DNA from: Fibrobacter sp.
Lineage (GTDB): Bacteria; Fibrobacterota; Fibrobacteria; Fibrobacterales; Fibrobacteraceae
Direction: 5' to 3'
Assembly: GCA_024398815.1 (NCBI GenBank)
Contig: JAKSIL010000005.1
Coordinates: 1 to 64,000 of the forward strand
Length of the DNA stretch: 64,000 nucleotides
Shown here piece after piece: positions 7,631-16,852 of this stretch. Position 1 is the first letter of the stretch; every line of letters starts with the position of its first letter. The position numbers were made by a program, and so were the translations under genes. Below the pieces are notes generated by a model. That model searched no databases. It worked only from the letters and a program-made list of their open reading frames with translations, and was not told the DNA's origin.

Positions 7631-8920
7631 TTAATGGGGGAACAGCATCAAGTTCTTGCGAATCATTTCAAGCTGCCCTTCGCTAAAGGAAAAATTCTGC
7701 ATGTCGGCGCTCCAAGGGAACATGTAGTTGCGAACGTCCGGGCATTTATCGATAGAAAATGAAGAACCCACCGCGGCAAACGACTTACGATCTACACCCA
7801 TGACGGGGAAGCTCATGTCCGAACGCTTTTGCAAGATGGACGCCGACGAAACCTTGGAGAACTGTTCCGCAAGGGCTTCCCTGCAAAAAGGCGTATCTTC
7901 GATTCCGTCTTCGTAGATGGATTCGTCCATATAGACCTGCATGTCGTCGCTCGTCGTAGTCGTATGGCGAAGTCCAAAGAAATGTCCGCATTCATGCAAA
8001 GCCGTCGTAATAATTTCATTGGACGAAAGCGGTATTTCGCCCGAAGCTGTCGTCGCCTTGGTCGTGTTGCCGATAATGACCGTGCTCTGATCTCCACCGC
8101 CCAGATTGCTACTGAACAGTCCAGAATACCCCATGATGCCGTTTTGCTCAATTCGATGAACGTAGACAATGTCTAGCGCCCCGAACAATTCCTTTTCAGG
8201 CCAGCCGCCAAGTTCCGTCAAATACAGGCTTTCGGAGGACTTCCCCGCAATCCAAGGCTCGTTGGAAGGGAACTGTTTTCCGAGCGTCGGATGTTCATTG
8301 GCATGGCGAACGTAAAGCGTATCGATGGTCACGCTGGAATAGGCCTTCCTGAATTCCGCAAGAATCATCTTGCCCAAAGTCTCGGCATCGACTCCGTCTG
8401 TCGTCTCCTTGATTTTTCCGACGATTATGAAGTTTATGGAAAAATGGTCGGAATAGTTTCCATCGCCCACCAGTTTCACATTGTTCGTAGAGCCTTTATA
8501 AAAGGTTCCGTTTTGTTCCAAGGAAGTGGCCCACATGGCCTTATCCTTTTCTTCGCAGATAAAGCTGTAAACATACCGCCCGTCAATTTCCTTTGCCGTA
8601 AGCTCGCGAACCTTGCGGCCATTGTAGCCGGTGCTGTCACTATTGAGATACATACGGAAAAGCTGTAGTTTCGGAGCGTCATCCGCATTCCCTTTGTCGA
8701 ACGAAAGTTCATAGCTGGCTCCGGGATGCACAATAAGGCGCACGCCGTGCGACAGGTTCGCCGAAGCGGAATCATTTTTCGCCTCATCGTTGGGGTACAA
8801 CGCGTACACCACGCCGCTATCGGGCAGCAGCACGACTTCCGGGTCGCTCTCCTCGGCGCAGCCAACCAAAAAGGCAACAAGAAAAGCGAGAATTGAAGCA
8901 AATCCAAGTCTTTTCGTCAT
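7631..8920 (-). CDS. Secreted zinc metalloprotease lipoprotein (metzincin type)
   Basis: 429 residues from ATG 8920, selected because it opens a lipoprotein signal (MTKRLGFASILAFLVAFLVGC); upstream in-frame starts would add 35 unrelated residues. The catalytic signature HECGHFFGLRH (HExxHxxGxxH) sits near residue 305, the three-histidine zinc site of metzincins. A methionine-bearing turn may be SFPVMGV further on. The first 280 residues are probably a beta-rich lead domain (PDSGVVYALYP, VRLIVHPGASYELSF). Acidic and cysteine residues follow the zinc motif, including DTPFC. The peptide substrate is unknown. It is divergent from comEC by 93 bp. Confidence 0.8.
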   Translation of the reverse strand: MTKRLGFASILAFLVAFLVGCAEESDPEVVLLPDSGVVYALYPNDEAKNDSASANLSHGVRLIVHPGASYELSFDKGNADDAPKLQLFRMYLNSDSTGYNGRKVRELTAKEIDGRYVYSFICEEKDKAMWATSLEQNGTFYKGSTNNVKLVGDGNYSDHFSINFIIVGKIKETTDGVDAETLGKMILAEFRKAYSSVTIDTLYVRHANEHPTLGKQFPSNEPWIAGKSSESLYLTELGGWPEKELFGALDIVYVHRIEQNGIMGYSGLFSSNLGGGDQSTVIIGNTTKATTASGEIPLSSNEIITTALHECGHFFGLRHTTTTSDDMQVYMDESIYEDGIEDTPFCREALAEQFSKVSSASILQKRSDMSFPVMGVDRKSFAAVGSSFSIDKCPDVRNYMFPWSADMQNFSFSEGQLEMIRKNLMLFPH

Positions 8921-9013
8921 TGTATCAAAAAATTTTCTTTTTTCTAGGCACATTTTTCGGAAAAAATCCGTCTTTATAGGTAGAGAAACAAATCTTCCCT
9001 TTAAAGGTATAAA

Positions 9014-11389
9014 ATGCAAAAGCAAACGTACAGACGACTCGATAAATTTAAAGCCTCTTTACGCGATTTATTGTCGCCGCTCACAGGAAAACCCGCCCTC
9101 ACATGCGCCCTCGTACTCATGGGCGTTTACGCAAGCATAGACTGCCCGGAATTCGCCCCCTTTCTCCTGATTCCGATAATCCTCTTTTTAAGATATTTTC
9201 CAAAAAGCGTACAATGGGCCATATTTTTCGCCCTAGTTGCGGGTTTTGCCAGCCACACCCTACTCGCCCACAAGAAAAGCGATATTTTCTTTGAGCCTTC
9301 CACAAAAGGATGCGGCACCGTAGAAGCCGTGCTGCCAAGGAACAACGGAACCGCATTCATCGTAAAAATCGAGCCGAAAAACGGCGCCCCGAATTATAGA
9401 ATCCGACTCACCGAAAAAAGGGACCTTGCAGAACTGCCGAGGCCGGGCGACGACATTTGCTACGAAGCCAGCTTTTACCCGGTAACGCCACCAACAGTCC
9501 CCGGCGCATTCGACACCCGCGGATGGCTCGAAAGCCAAGGTTTTGCGGCATACGGAAAGTTTTTGCACTGGGAAAGCCACAAAGGCGGCTGGGTGCCCGA
9601 GCGAAGCTTTTACCAATTTCGCATGTGGATAAAATCAAGGTTCGACGACTATCTGGAACCTGCCGAAACTGGGCTTTTGCTCGGCCTCTTGGCAGGAGAC
9701 CGCAGCGGAATTCCGGAAGCCCTGCGGAGCGATTTCCAGCGTTCGGGGCTCGTGCACGTTTTGGCCATCAGCGGATTCCATGTCGTGCTTTTAGCGGGAA
9801 TGCTCATGATATTTTTGAAAGCGACAAGACTCCCCCACAAGGCGGTCAGGATTATCGCCATCGTTCTTTTGTTCGTTTACATTCCGATTACCGGAGGTTC
9901 TCCCGCCGTACGCCGCGCCGTCTTGATGTTCGCCGTGCCGCAAATGGGAGCTTTACTGCAAAGACCGGCCAATACGCTCAACAGCCTTGGAGTAGCGCTC
10001 CTTTTCATTCTTTTACCGAATCCGCAAGAAATTTGGAATCCAGGATTTCAGTTGTCTGTATCGGCGACGGCGGGGATTTTAATAGGCGGGAGTCACAATC
10101 CTTTAAAGAACCTGCCCGATGTTTTCAAGAAGAACAGGATTTGGAATAAATTTCAAGAGTTATTTGTCGATCCGACATACGTCACCTTGTGCGCAACGCT
10201 TTCTACCGCGCCCTTCCTGATTCATCACTTCAAGACGCTTTCGCCATTCGCCTGGCTCGGAAACATTGTCGTTGTCCCTGCGATTTCTTGGGGTATGCAA
10301 GCAGGACTTTTCGCTCTACTTTCGCCCATCGACTTTTTAAGGCAGCACTTTTGCTATGCCGCCGGCTTCTTTTTACGCCTAGCAAGCCTTCTAACACGCA
10401 TGCTTTCGGATTCGGCGCAGGCATCCGTCACGGTGGGGCCTTTCGGGCCGTCCATTTTGCTTATACTGGGCGTACTGTTCCTGATGCTTCCCGCCTTTCG
10501 AAAAAATGAACTTGCACGCATATACAGCTGTTTAAGCATTCTTTTATTTGCAATTCTATTTTGTTTCGGCTCTTACAGGAGCATCGTTTCCCCGAGTTGG
10601 AAGGTGACGCTCATCGATGTCGGGCAAGGCGACAGCATCTTGATTACGACGCCCTCCGGAAGAAACATCCTCGTCGATACAGGGCCAAACGACAGGCAAG
10701 ATGCCGGCAAGGATATCATCGTTCCCTACCTTCATCACATCGGAGTCTTGCAGTTGGACGCACTCGTCATAACACACCCTGACTTGGACCATTTTGGCGG
10801 TGCCGAAAGTATTTTAAAGATGTTCCCCGTAAAGGAACTGTGGATTACCAGTTGCGCCAGGACGGAACCCAAGGAAAACTGGATTAGCGTTTTGGAAGAA
10901 GCTTCGGAAAAGAACATTCCCATTCGCGATATTTACAGAGGGTTCAAATGGAATGAATTTTCCTTCGAAATCATGGCGGTTCATCCGAAGCCCGATGTTT
11001 GCGGAGAGACGAACGAAGGAAGCATCACCTTAAGGGCGAAAGGGCTTGGGCATTCCATTTTGCTTACCGGCGACTTGACCATCGGCGGCGAAAAAGAAAT
11101 TCTACGAACGGACAGCTTTATAAAAAGCGATTTCTTAAAGCTCGGTCATCACGGCAGCAAGACTTCGAGCAGCGTGCCATTCTTGAATGCGGTCTCGCCG
11201 CAGATGGCGTTAATATCCAGCGGTCGAAAAAACAGGTTCAGACACCCAAGCAAACAGGTCATAAACCGTTTGGATTCCCTCCACATTCCTTATTTGAATA
11301 CGGCCACCAGCGGAACCATTTCCATCACGTTCACAAAAGATTCGCAAAACGTGCAGACAATGCTCCCGCAAAGCGGGCAAATCCGTTAA
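9014..11389 (+). CDS. comEC: ComEC/Rec2 DNA-uptake channel
   Basis: Inner-membrane channel that passes single-stranded DNA in natural transformation. The 791 residues have the full ComEC order: N-terminal hydrophobic segments and an OB-like part (residues about 20-200), the competence domain starting at GLLLGLLAGDRSGIPE with HVLAISGFHVVLLAG and several membrane helices (about 215-510), and a C-terminal metallo-beta-lactamase-like domain (LIDVGQGDSILITTPSG, VITHPDLDHFGG, LLTGDL, LKLGHHGSKTSSS). A ribosome-binding site AAAGGT precedes ATG 9014. It ends 1 bp before the convergent hisN stop. No other competence gene is in the window. Confidence 0.95.
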   Translation: MQKQTYRRLDKFKASLRDLLSPLTGKPALTCALVLMGVYASIDCPEFAPFLLIPIILFLRYFPKSVQWAIFFALVAGFASHTLLAHKKSDIFFEPSTKGCGTVEAVLPRNNGTAFIVKIEPKNGAPNYRIRLTEKRDLAELPRPGDDICYEASFYPVTPPTVPGAFDTRGWLESQGFAAYGKFLHWESHKGGWVPERSFYQFRMWIKSRFDDYLEPAETGLLLGLLAGDRSGIPEALRSDFQRSGLVHVLAISGFHVVLLAGMLMIFLKATRLPHKAVRIIAIVLLFVYIPITGGSPAVRRAVLMFAVPQMGALLQRPANTLNSLGVALLFILLPNPQEIWNPGFQLSVSATAGILIGGSHNPLKNLPDVFKKNRIWNKFQELFVDPTYVTLCATLSTAPFLIHHFKTLSPFAWLGNIVVVPAISWGMQAGLFALLSPIDFLRQHFCYAAGFFLRLASLLTRMLSDSAQASVTVGPFGPSILLILGVLFLMLPAFRKNELARIYSCLSILLFAILFCFGSYRSIVSPSWKVTLIDVGQGDSILITTPSGRNILVDTGPNDRQDAGKDIIVPYLHHIGVLQLDALVITHPDLDHFGGAESILKMFPVKELWITSCARTEPKENWISVLEEASEKNIPIRDIYRGFKWNEFSFEIMAVHPKPDVCGETNEGSITLRAKGLGHSILLTGDLTIGGEKEILRTDSFIKSDFLKLGHHGSKTSSSVPFLNAVSPQMALISSGRKNRFRHPSKQVINRLDSLHIPYLNTATSGTISITFTKDSQNVQTMLPQSGQIR

Positions 11390-11390
11390 A

Positions 11391-12203
11391 CTACTTTGTA
11401 TTCATCAAAGACAAAGCTTCGTCGTGCAAAAGACCATTGGTCGCGACGCTTGAATAGCCCTCGTAAATCGGAGCCACTGGCTTCCCATTTTCGTCGAACA
11501 ATTCCGTCTTGCCATCAATCGTACTGAACTTGCCGCCAGCTTCTGCAAACAAGAGCGGATACGGGGCAATGTCCCAAAGCGAAACAACAGGGTCCACCAT
11601 CACATCGGCGCGACCCGCGGCCACCATGTAATAGCCAAAGCAGTCGCCCCAACCGCGATAAAGTTTCGCACTGCGGCGAAGTTTCGAAAAACCTTCGCCA
11701 TACCCTGCCGTTTCCATAGTATTCACCGTTCCCGAAAGCACCGTTGCGTCTTTCAGCGAAGCGGTCTTTTTGCAATGCACCGGGCGTCCATCCAAGAAAG
11801 CGCCACCGCCATTTACAGCCCACACCGCCGTATTCATCGCCGGTATGCGAATTACGGAACAAACAGGAACATTTCTGCGATACAAAGCGATAAGCGTTCC
11901 AAAAAGCGGAACGCCATGAACAAAGGATTTGGTTCCATCAATAGGATCAATCACCCACTGGTATTCCGCATCCGGGCTTTCGATACCAAATTCTTCGCCA
12001 ATCACTCCAAAGCCTGGAGTTTCCTTGGCCCAAAACTTGCGAGCCAGTTCCTCGGTCCCTTTGTCGGCAATGGTCACCGGCGTATTGTCTGCCTTCCATT
12101 CCACGCCCACGTCCGTCTGGAAAAACTTCAGAATGTTTTCCTGTGCAAGTTCAGCCGTTTTCAACGCGATATTAAGAAGGTCTTGAAATTCGGGAGTCGC
12201 CAT
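11391..12203 (-). CDS. hisN: Histidinol-phosphatase, inositol-monophosphatase type (HisN)
   Basis: 270 residues of the IMPase fold. Metal-binding motifs are visible: GEEFG near residue 70, WVIDPIDGTKSFVHG near 85-98 and WDIAPYPLLFAEAGG near 225. The family removes phosphate from histidinol-phosphate, inositol-phosphate or similar. Position directly after hisC, 1 bp apart on the minus strand, makes histidinol-phosphate the likely substrate. An IMPase-type enzyme for this step replaces HisB-N or PHP-type phosphatases in other bacteria. Confidence 0.88.
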   Translation of the reverse strand: MATPEFQDLLNIALKTAELAQENILKFFQTDVGVEWKADNTPVTIADKGTEELARKFWAKETPGFGVIGEEFGIESPDAEYQWVIDPIDGTKSFVHGVPLFGTLIALYRRNVPVCSVIRIPAMNTAVWAVNGGGAFLDGRPVHCKKTASLKDATVLSGTVNTMETAGYGEGFSKLRRSAKLYRGWGDCFGYYMVAAGRADVMVDPVVSLWDIAPYPLLFAEAGGKFSTIDGKTELFDENGKPVAPIYEGYSSVATNGLLHDEALSLMNTK

Positions 12204-12204
12204 T

Positions 12205-13293
12205 TTAAGCCTCCACCCACTTTTTCACAAGTTCCACAAGGAATTCGTTTTCCTCGGGTTTGCCAATGGTAATGCGCACGTGTTCCGGGAGTCCAAAACT
12301 CGCAAGTCCGCGAATAATCATGCCGTTCCGTTCCAAGAAGCCGACCAGTTCCTTGGCGCGTTCACCGATATGGACGCAAATGAAATTACCCTGCGTCGGA
12401 AGCACCTTGAAGCCGAAACCTTCAAACGCTTGCGTCAACGCAGCGCAGCCGTCAGCATTCAACTTGCGGGTCGCATTCACGTGATCCGTATCGCCAAGGG
12501 CGGCAATGGCAGCCACCTGTGCCGCCTGGTTCACGTCAAACGGAGGCTTGATTTTCCACATGGCGCTTATAACAGCTTCGTTCGCCATGGCATAGCCCAC
12601 GCGGAGCCCAGCCAAGCCATAAATCTTGCTGAACGTACGATTGATGAACAAGTTGGGGAACTCACCCAAAAGTTTGCTCATCTCTGGATAATCTGCAGCA
12701 GTAGCAAATTCCGCATAGGCTTCATCGACGAACACTAAAACACTTGCTGGAATCTTCGCCATGAATTCGCGAATTTCCTTTTCGGAGTAATAAAGACCAG
12801 TCGGATTGTTCGGATTGCAAATGAACGCCACACGAGTTTTTTCGTTGACAACGGCAGCAAGGTCAGCAAGACTGGTCTTGGAATCGCCAGCACCCACGCC
12901 AATGAAATCGGCACCGTTCGAAAGCGTCGTAAACTTGTACACGGAGAACGTCGGCGTAATGGCTACGCAATTATCGCCTTGACGGATAAAGGCCTTGCCG
13001 ACCATGTCGATAATTTCGTCGGAGCCGTTGCCAATTACAATCTGGCTCTTGCGTACGCCAAACTTTTCAGCAATCGCATCGATGAGTTTCGGAGCATCGC
13101 CACGAGGATACAAATGCAGGCTATCGGCAATCTTATGGAACGCCTCCACGGCCTTCGGGGAAGCCCCCAACGGATTTTCATTGGATGCAAGCTTTACAAC
13201 TTCAGTAAGTCCAAATTGTTCACGGATTTCTTCAATAGATTTTCCGGGAACATAATCAGAAAGTTTTGAAAGTTCTGGGCGCGGTTCGACCAT
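12205..13293 (-). CDS. hisC: Histidinol-phosphate aminotransferase HisC
   Basis: PLP-dependent fold-type I enzyme that transfers the amino group from glutamate to imidazole-acetol phosphate in histidine biosynthesis. The 362 residues show KLASNENPLGASPKAVEAF near the start, CNPNNPTGLYY and FVDEAYAEFA near 175-210 and the PLP lysine in RTFSKIYGLAGLRVGYAMA near 235. The C-terminus (GLPEHVRITIGKPEEN) is typical. An AGAGGT ribosome-binding site precedes the ATG at 13293. It is the first gene of a hisC-hisN pair and is divergent from the outer-membrane protein gene at 13357. Confidence 0.93.
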   Translation of the reverse strand: MVEPRPELSKLSDYVPGKSIEEIREQFGLTEVVKLASNENPLGASPKAVEAFHKIADSLHLYPRGDAPKLIDAIAEKFGVRKSQIVIGNGSDEIIDMVGKAFIRQGDNCVAITPTFSVYKFTTLSNGADFIGVGAGDSKTSLADLAAVVNEKTRVAFICNPNNPTGLYYSEKEIREFMAKIPASVLVFVDEAYAEFATAADYPEMSKLLGEFPNLFINRTFSKIYGLAGLRVGYAMANEAVISAMWKIKPPFDVNQAAQVAAIAALGDTDHVNATRKLNADGCAALTQAFEGFGFKVLPTQGNFICVHIGERAKELVGFLERNGMIIRGLASFGLPEHVRITIGKPEENEFLVELVKKWVEA

Positions 13294-13356
13294 ATATACC
13301 TCTTTTACGCCTTAAAATTTAGCATATTAACACCCAAATAATTTAAATTTAAAGCA

Positions 13357-14055
13357 ATGAAACGCCTTGTCGCCCTATTGCTTGCCCTGTTGGCCTCCAG
13401 CGCCTTTGCCCTGGACCCCATTTGGAACATGCACTACACCTTCGGCCCCGACAGCAAACACACAACCAAGTTCAACTTGGGCGCAGGTGTAAAGTCCTAT
13501 TTCAACAACAACATTCTAATCCCGATAAATTTTATCGGCTCAGTATCAAAGGACTTTGAAATCGGTGGCAAACTAGACGTTTATACCTATGACGAAATGA
13601 AACATTCACAGTTGACCTTTGACGTAGGTGGAAAGTATTATTTGAATTCAACAAGTTTTCTCGAAGTGGACGGCTACTTTGGACTCAATCGAAACAATGC
13701 GAGTGCAGTGGTCGCCACCTACGGCTTTGAAAAATTCATCGCCAAAAATTTTTCGAGTTTCTATGAACTCCGCGCAGGATTTTTGGACGGCGTCACCGGT
13801 GAAGACGGATACGTAAAATTTTCCTCCAGCATGATTCCGACACTCTATTTCGGAAAGCCCTTCCGCACCATGATTGAAATCATCATGTCGGAAAGTGTCG
13901 GTAACCTCCAGGACGACTTCATGATTGACATCATCCCGAAATTCGAATTGTCCCTGGGAAGCATACGTTTGCGCTTGGACTTTGACCTCGGCATCATGCA
14001 AGAAAAGAACAACGATCAAAAGACCATTGCTCTTTACGCGATGATGGCGTTGTAG
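13357..14055 (+). CDS. Small outer-membrane beta-barrel protein, unknown function
   Basis: 232 residues with signal peptide MKRLVALLLALLASSAFA. The mature part alternates polar and hydrophobic residues in strand-sized pieces (FNLGAGVKSYFNNNI, FEIGGKLDVYTYDE, LTFDVGGKYYLNSTSF, LRLDFDLGIMQ), the pattern of an 8- to 10-stranded barrel. There is no recognisable substrate or enzyme motif. It has its own short upstream region shared with divergent hisC, and ends 45 bp before the convergent clpB stop. Confidence 0.6.
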   Translation: MKRLVALLLALLASSAFALDPIWNMHYTFGPDSKHTTKFNLGAGVKSYFNNNILIPINFIGSVSKDFEIGGKLDVYTYDEMKHSQLTFDVGGKYYLNSTSFLEVDGYFGLNRNNASAVVATYGFEKFIAKNFSSFYELRAGFLDGVTGEDGYVKFSSSMIPTLYFGKPFRTMIEIIMSESVGNLQDDFMIDIIPKFELSLGSIRLRLDFDLGIMQEKNNDQKTIALYAMMAL

Positions 14056-14100
14056 TGGCGAGCGACGTTTCGCGAGTTGCTCAAGCCGGCAACCCTGTTA

Positions 14101-16668
14101 TTATTTCACCGTAAAGTTCGTTCCATCGTAATCAACTACCGCAGGTTTTGCACTGCTGACGGCTCCCGAAAGAATCGCGTGGCTTAGCACACGTTCCACG
14201 TTCCGTTCCAGGTAACGCTGAATCGGGCGGGCTCCGAACTCCGGCTGGTACGCACCTTCGGCAATCGCGTCAAGCGCTACATCAGACAAAGTAATTTCAA
14301 GGCCCTGGCGGGCGGCGCGCTTTGCAAGTTCCGCAAATTTCAATTTCACGATGTCCTTGATTTGCGGTTTCGTAAGGCTCTGGAACACAAGCGTTTCATC
14401 CAGGCGGTTCAAGAATTCCGGACGGAAAAAGGCTCGCAAATTCTGTTCGATGTCGGCAAGCGTCACCGGTTTAAAGTCGTCGCCGGCAGCACTAGCGGCG
14501 CGGTCGCGGAACTTTTCGGCACCCAGGTTCGAAGTCATCAGAATCAAGGTGTTCTTGAAGTTCACGGTGCGGCCCTTGCCATCGGTAAGGCGACCGTCGT
14601 CAAGCACCTGCAAAAGTGTATTGAACACGTCCGGATGCGCTTTCTCGATTTCATCCAAAAGGATGACGCAGTACGGATGCGTACGTACGGCTTCGGTCAA
14701 CTGGCCGCCTTCCTCGTAGCCCACGTATCCTGGAGGCGCACCGATCAAGCGGCTCACGCTGTGCTTTTCCATGTATTCGCTCATGTCGATTCGCACAAGC
14801 GCGTTTTCGCTATCGAAAAGTTCAACCGCCAACGCCTTCGCAAGTTCCGTCTTGCCGACACCCGTCGGGCCGAGGAACAGGAAACTACCTATCGGAGCGT
14901 TTTCACGACTTAAGCCACTGCGGTTGCGCAAAATGGCTTCGGCAACGGCTTCCACGGCATCGTCCTGGCCAATCACGCGCGCATGCAAGCGTTCGTCGAG
15001 TTTCAAAAGTTTCGCCTTTTCGCCTTCGCAAAGTTTTGTCACAGGCACACCCGTCCAACGGCTTACCACTAGGGCAATCGTCTCTTCGGTCACTTCTTCG
15101 CTCAAGTCGTTTGCGTCGGCGGACTTCGAAAGCGCCGCCGTCTTTTCGGCAATTTCCTTTTCGATGTTCACAATCTTGTTGTACTTGAGTTCGGCAGCGC
15201 GGTTCAAGTCGTAGCGGGCTTCGGCCTGTTCCATTTCGTCCTTTGCAGCCTTCAGGGATTTTTTCAAGTCCTGGATTTCGGCAAAGGCGGCACGGCGATC
15301 CTGCCAGCGGGCCTGCATCGCCTTCACGGCAGCACTCGTCAATGCGAGTTCTTCGCGAAGTTCAGCGAGGCGCTTCACACTTACCTCGTCCACTTCTTTC
15401 GAAAGCGCCTGCTCCTCGATTTTCATCTGGAGTTCCTTGCGCTGCAAAGTGTCAAGCGCTTCGGGGACGGTATCCATCTGCGTCTTTACAAGGCTTGCAG
15501 CCTCGTCAATCAAGTCAATCGCCTTGTCCGGCAAAAAACGGTCGCTGATGTAGCGGTTCGAAAGTTTCACGGCGGCCACAAGCGCATTGTCGTGCAAACG
15601 CACGCCATGATGAGCATCAAAGCCATCCTTGATGCCACGCAAAATGGAAATTGCCTCGTCTTCGCTCGGTTCCATCACCTGCACCGGCTGGAAGCGGCGT
15701 TCCAGCGCGGAATCCTTCTCGATGTACTTGCGGTATTCCTGAGTCGTGGTAGCGCCAATGCAATGGAGTTCGCCACGCGCGAGTTTCGGCTTGAGCATGT
15801 TGCCCAAGTCCATGGAGCCTTCGGTCTTTCCCGCACCCACGATGTTGTGGAGTTCGTCGATGAACATAATCGTATTGCCGTCTTCTTCAATCGCGTCGAT
15901 GACGGACTTCAAGCGTTCCTCGAAATCGCCGCGATACTTGGCACCCGCCATGAGCGCCGACAAATCGAGAGCGAACACCTTCTTGCCCTTCAACGCATCC
16001 GGCACGTCGCCACGGTAAATACGTTCGGCGAGGCCTTCCACAATGGCCGTCTTGCCCACGCCCGGTTCACCCACCAAGCAAGGATTATTTTTTGTCTTGC
16101 GGCTCAAAATCAAAACGACGCGACGAATTTCATCTTCACGGCCAATCACCGGCGAAAGTTTTCCGTCGGCAGCCATTTCCACGAGTTCGCGCCCGTACAG
16201 TTTCAAAGGCGACTGTTCTTCGGCATTGGCGGCCCCCGCGAACGGGTCCGAAAGCCAAGTCTCCACCACCTCGGTAGAACCCAGCGCATCTTCGAAAATC
16301 TTGGCGAGGCCACGGTCACCCGTAAACTTCATGAGTGCCACCAGCAAGTCGCCGGGAGTCACCATGCGGCTCACCTGTCTTGCGGCCTGCACAGCGGCAC
16401 GCAAAATGCGGTTCAAGTCGTTATCCGGTTCCACATCCGGATTCACGCCATCCATGCGAGGAACCTTCTGCACAAAGGCTTCCAACTTGCCACGCAAATC
16501 GGCTGTCTTAGCCCCTTTGGACTTGTACAGCTTTTTCAAAGTGGCATCGGGACCTTCCACAAGGCCAACGGCCAAATGCGCCGCTCCCAGGTACGAATGG
16601 GAACAGCGGTCGCGAAGGCTCTGGGCCTTGGCAAGAACTTTTTCGGCGTCATTGTTGAAATCGGACAT
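14101..16668 (-). CDS. clpB: ATP-dependent disaggregase ClpB
   Basis: Hexameric AAA+ chaperone that threads aggregated proteins together with DnaK. The 855 residues have the full ClpB order: double Clp_N repeat (residues about 1-145), first ATPase with Walker [10 protein letters not shown] near 205 and [14 protein letters not shown], the coiled-coil middle domain (about 405-525, [19 protein letters not shown] onward) that separates ClpB from ClpA, second ATPase with GPTGVGKTE near 605 and [16 protein letters not shown], and the C-terminal sensor region ([15 protein letters not shown]). The middle domain makes ClpB certain. The ribosome-binding site is AGAGG. Upstream lies a sigma-54-type promoter, unusual for this heat-shock gene. 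Confidence 0.96.
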   Translation of the reverse strand: MSDFNNDAEKVLAKAQSLRDRCSHSYLGAAHLAVGLVEGPDATLKKLYKSKGAKTADLRGKLEAFVQKVPRMDGVNPDVEPDNDLNRILRAAVQAARQVSRMVTPGDLLVALMKFTGDRGLAKIFEDALGSTEVVETWLSDPFAGAANAEEQSPLKLYGRELVEMAADGKLSPVIGREDEIRRVVLILSRKTKNNPCLVGEPGVGKTAIVEGLAERIYRGDVPDALKGKKVFALDLSALMAGAKYRGDFEERLKSVIDAIEEDGNTIMFIDELHNIVGAGKTEGSMDLGNMLKPKLARGELHCIGATTTQEYRKYIEKDSALERRFQPVQVMEPSEDEAISILRGIKDGFDAHHGVRLHDNALVAAVKLSNRYISDRFLPDKAIDLIDEAASLVKTQMDTVPEALDTLQRKELQMKIEEQALSKEVDEVSVKRLAELREELALTSAAVKAMQARWQDRRAAFAEIQDLKKSLKAAKDEMEQAEARYDLNRAAELKYNKIVNIEKEIAEKTAALSKSADANDLSEEVTEETIALVVSRWTGVPVTKLCEGEKAKLLKLDERLHARVIGQDDAVEAVAEAILRNRSGLSRENAPIGSFLFLGPTGVGKTELAKALAVELFDSENALVRIDMSEYMEKHSVSRLIGAPPGYVGYEEGGQLTEAVRTHPYCVILLDEIEKAHPDVFNTLLQVLDDGRLTDGKGRTVNFKNTLILMTSNLGAEKFRDRAASAAGDDFKPVTLADIEQNLRAFFRPEFLNRLDETLVFQSLTKPQIKDIVKLKFAELAKRAARQGLEITLSDVALDAIAEGAYQPEFGARPIQRYLERNVERVLSHAILSGAVSSAKPAVVDYDGTNFTVK

Positions 16669-16681
16669 AAAAACCTCTTTT

Positions 16682-16696
16682 GCCGGACACGCCGGC
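16682..16696 (-). other. Leader hairpin before the clpB ribosome-binding site
   Basis: GCCGG and CCGGC pair around a 5-nt loop immediately upstream of AAAAGAGG in the short predicted clpB leader. It could affect translation or mRNA stability; a temperature-sensing role is only a guess because the stem does not cover the ribosome-binding site. Confidence 0.4.
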
Positions 16697-16715
16697 TTTT
16701 TTCCGCCCCTTCATT

Positions 16716-16732
16716 TGCAATTATCGTGCCAA
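16716..16732 (-). promoter_or_regulatory. Sigma-54 (RpoN) -24/-12 promoter of clpB
   Basis: On the minus strand the sequence reads TTGGCACG, ATAA, TTGCA, which matches the RpoN consensus YTGGCACG-N4-TTGCW at every specified position. The start site would be near 16705, giving a leader of about 37 nt to the clpB ATG at 16668. Confidence 0.7.
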
Positions 16733-16753
16733 ATGTGAAAATCGTCGAAAAAA

Positions 16754-16780
16754 AGCAAAAAAACGGCTTTTGAGCCGTTT
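16754..16780 (-). terminator. Rho-independent terminator downstream of the RND transporter gene
   Basis: AAACGGCT and AGCCGTTT form a perfect 8-bp stem with a 4-nt loop. On the minus strand it is followed by TTTTGCTTTTTTT. It separates the RND gene from clpB; on the plus strand the T-run is short. Confidence 0.8.
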
Positions 16781-16809
16781 TTTCGCTAAATCGTTCCATT
16801 TTACCACAT

Positions 16810-16837
16810 TATCCAGTTTCAAATATGAAACTGGATA
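16810..16837. promoter_or_regulatory. Perfect 12-bp inverted repeat upstream of the clpB promoter
   Basis: TATCCAGTTTCA, spacer AATA, TGAAACTGGATA. It lies about 105-132 bp upstream of the predicted clpB start site, the usual place for a sigma-54 enhancer-binding-protein site, and 15 bp after the RND transporter stop. It has no T-run, so it is a poor terminator by itself, but a 3'-end stabilising stem of the RND message is an alternative. Confidence 0.5.
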
Positions 16838-16852
16838 TTCGCTTTTGAAACC

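Noticed and set aside
12205-13293. Second aminotransferase (24571-25602) as a duplicate histidine-pathway HisC
   Set aside because: It is coupled to a LicC/PntC-like gene and lacks histidine-gene neighbours, whereas the gene at 12205 is next to hisN.
14056-14100. Terminator between the outer-membrane protein and clpB
   Set aside because: A weak GAGCGAC/GTTGCTC pairing exists, but it has no T-run on either strand.
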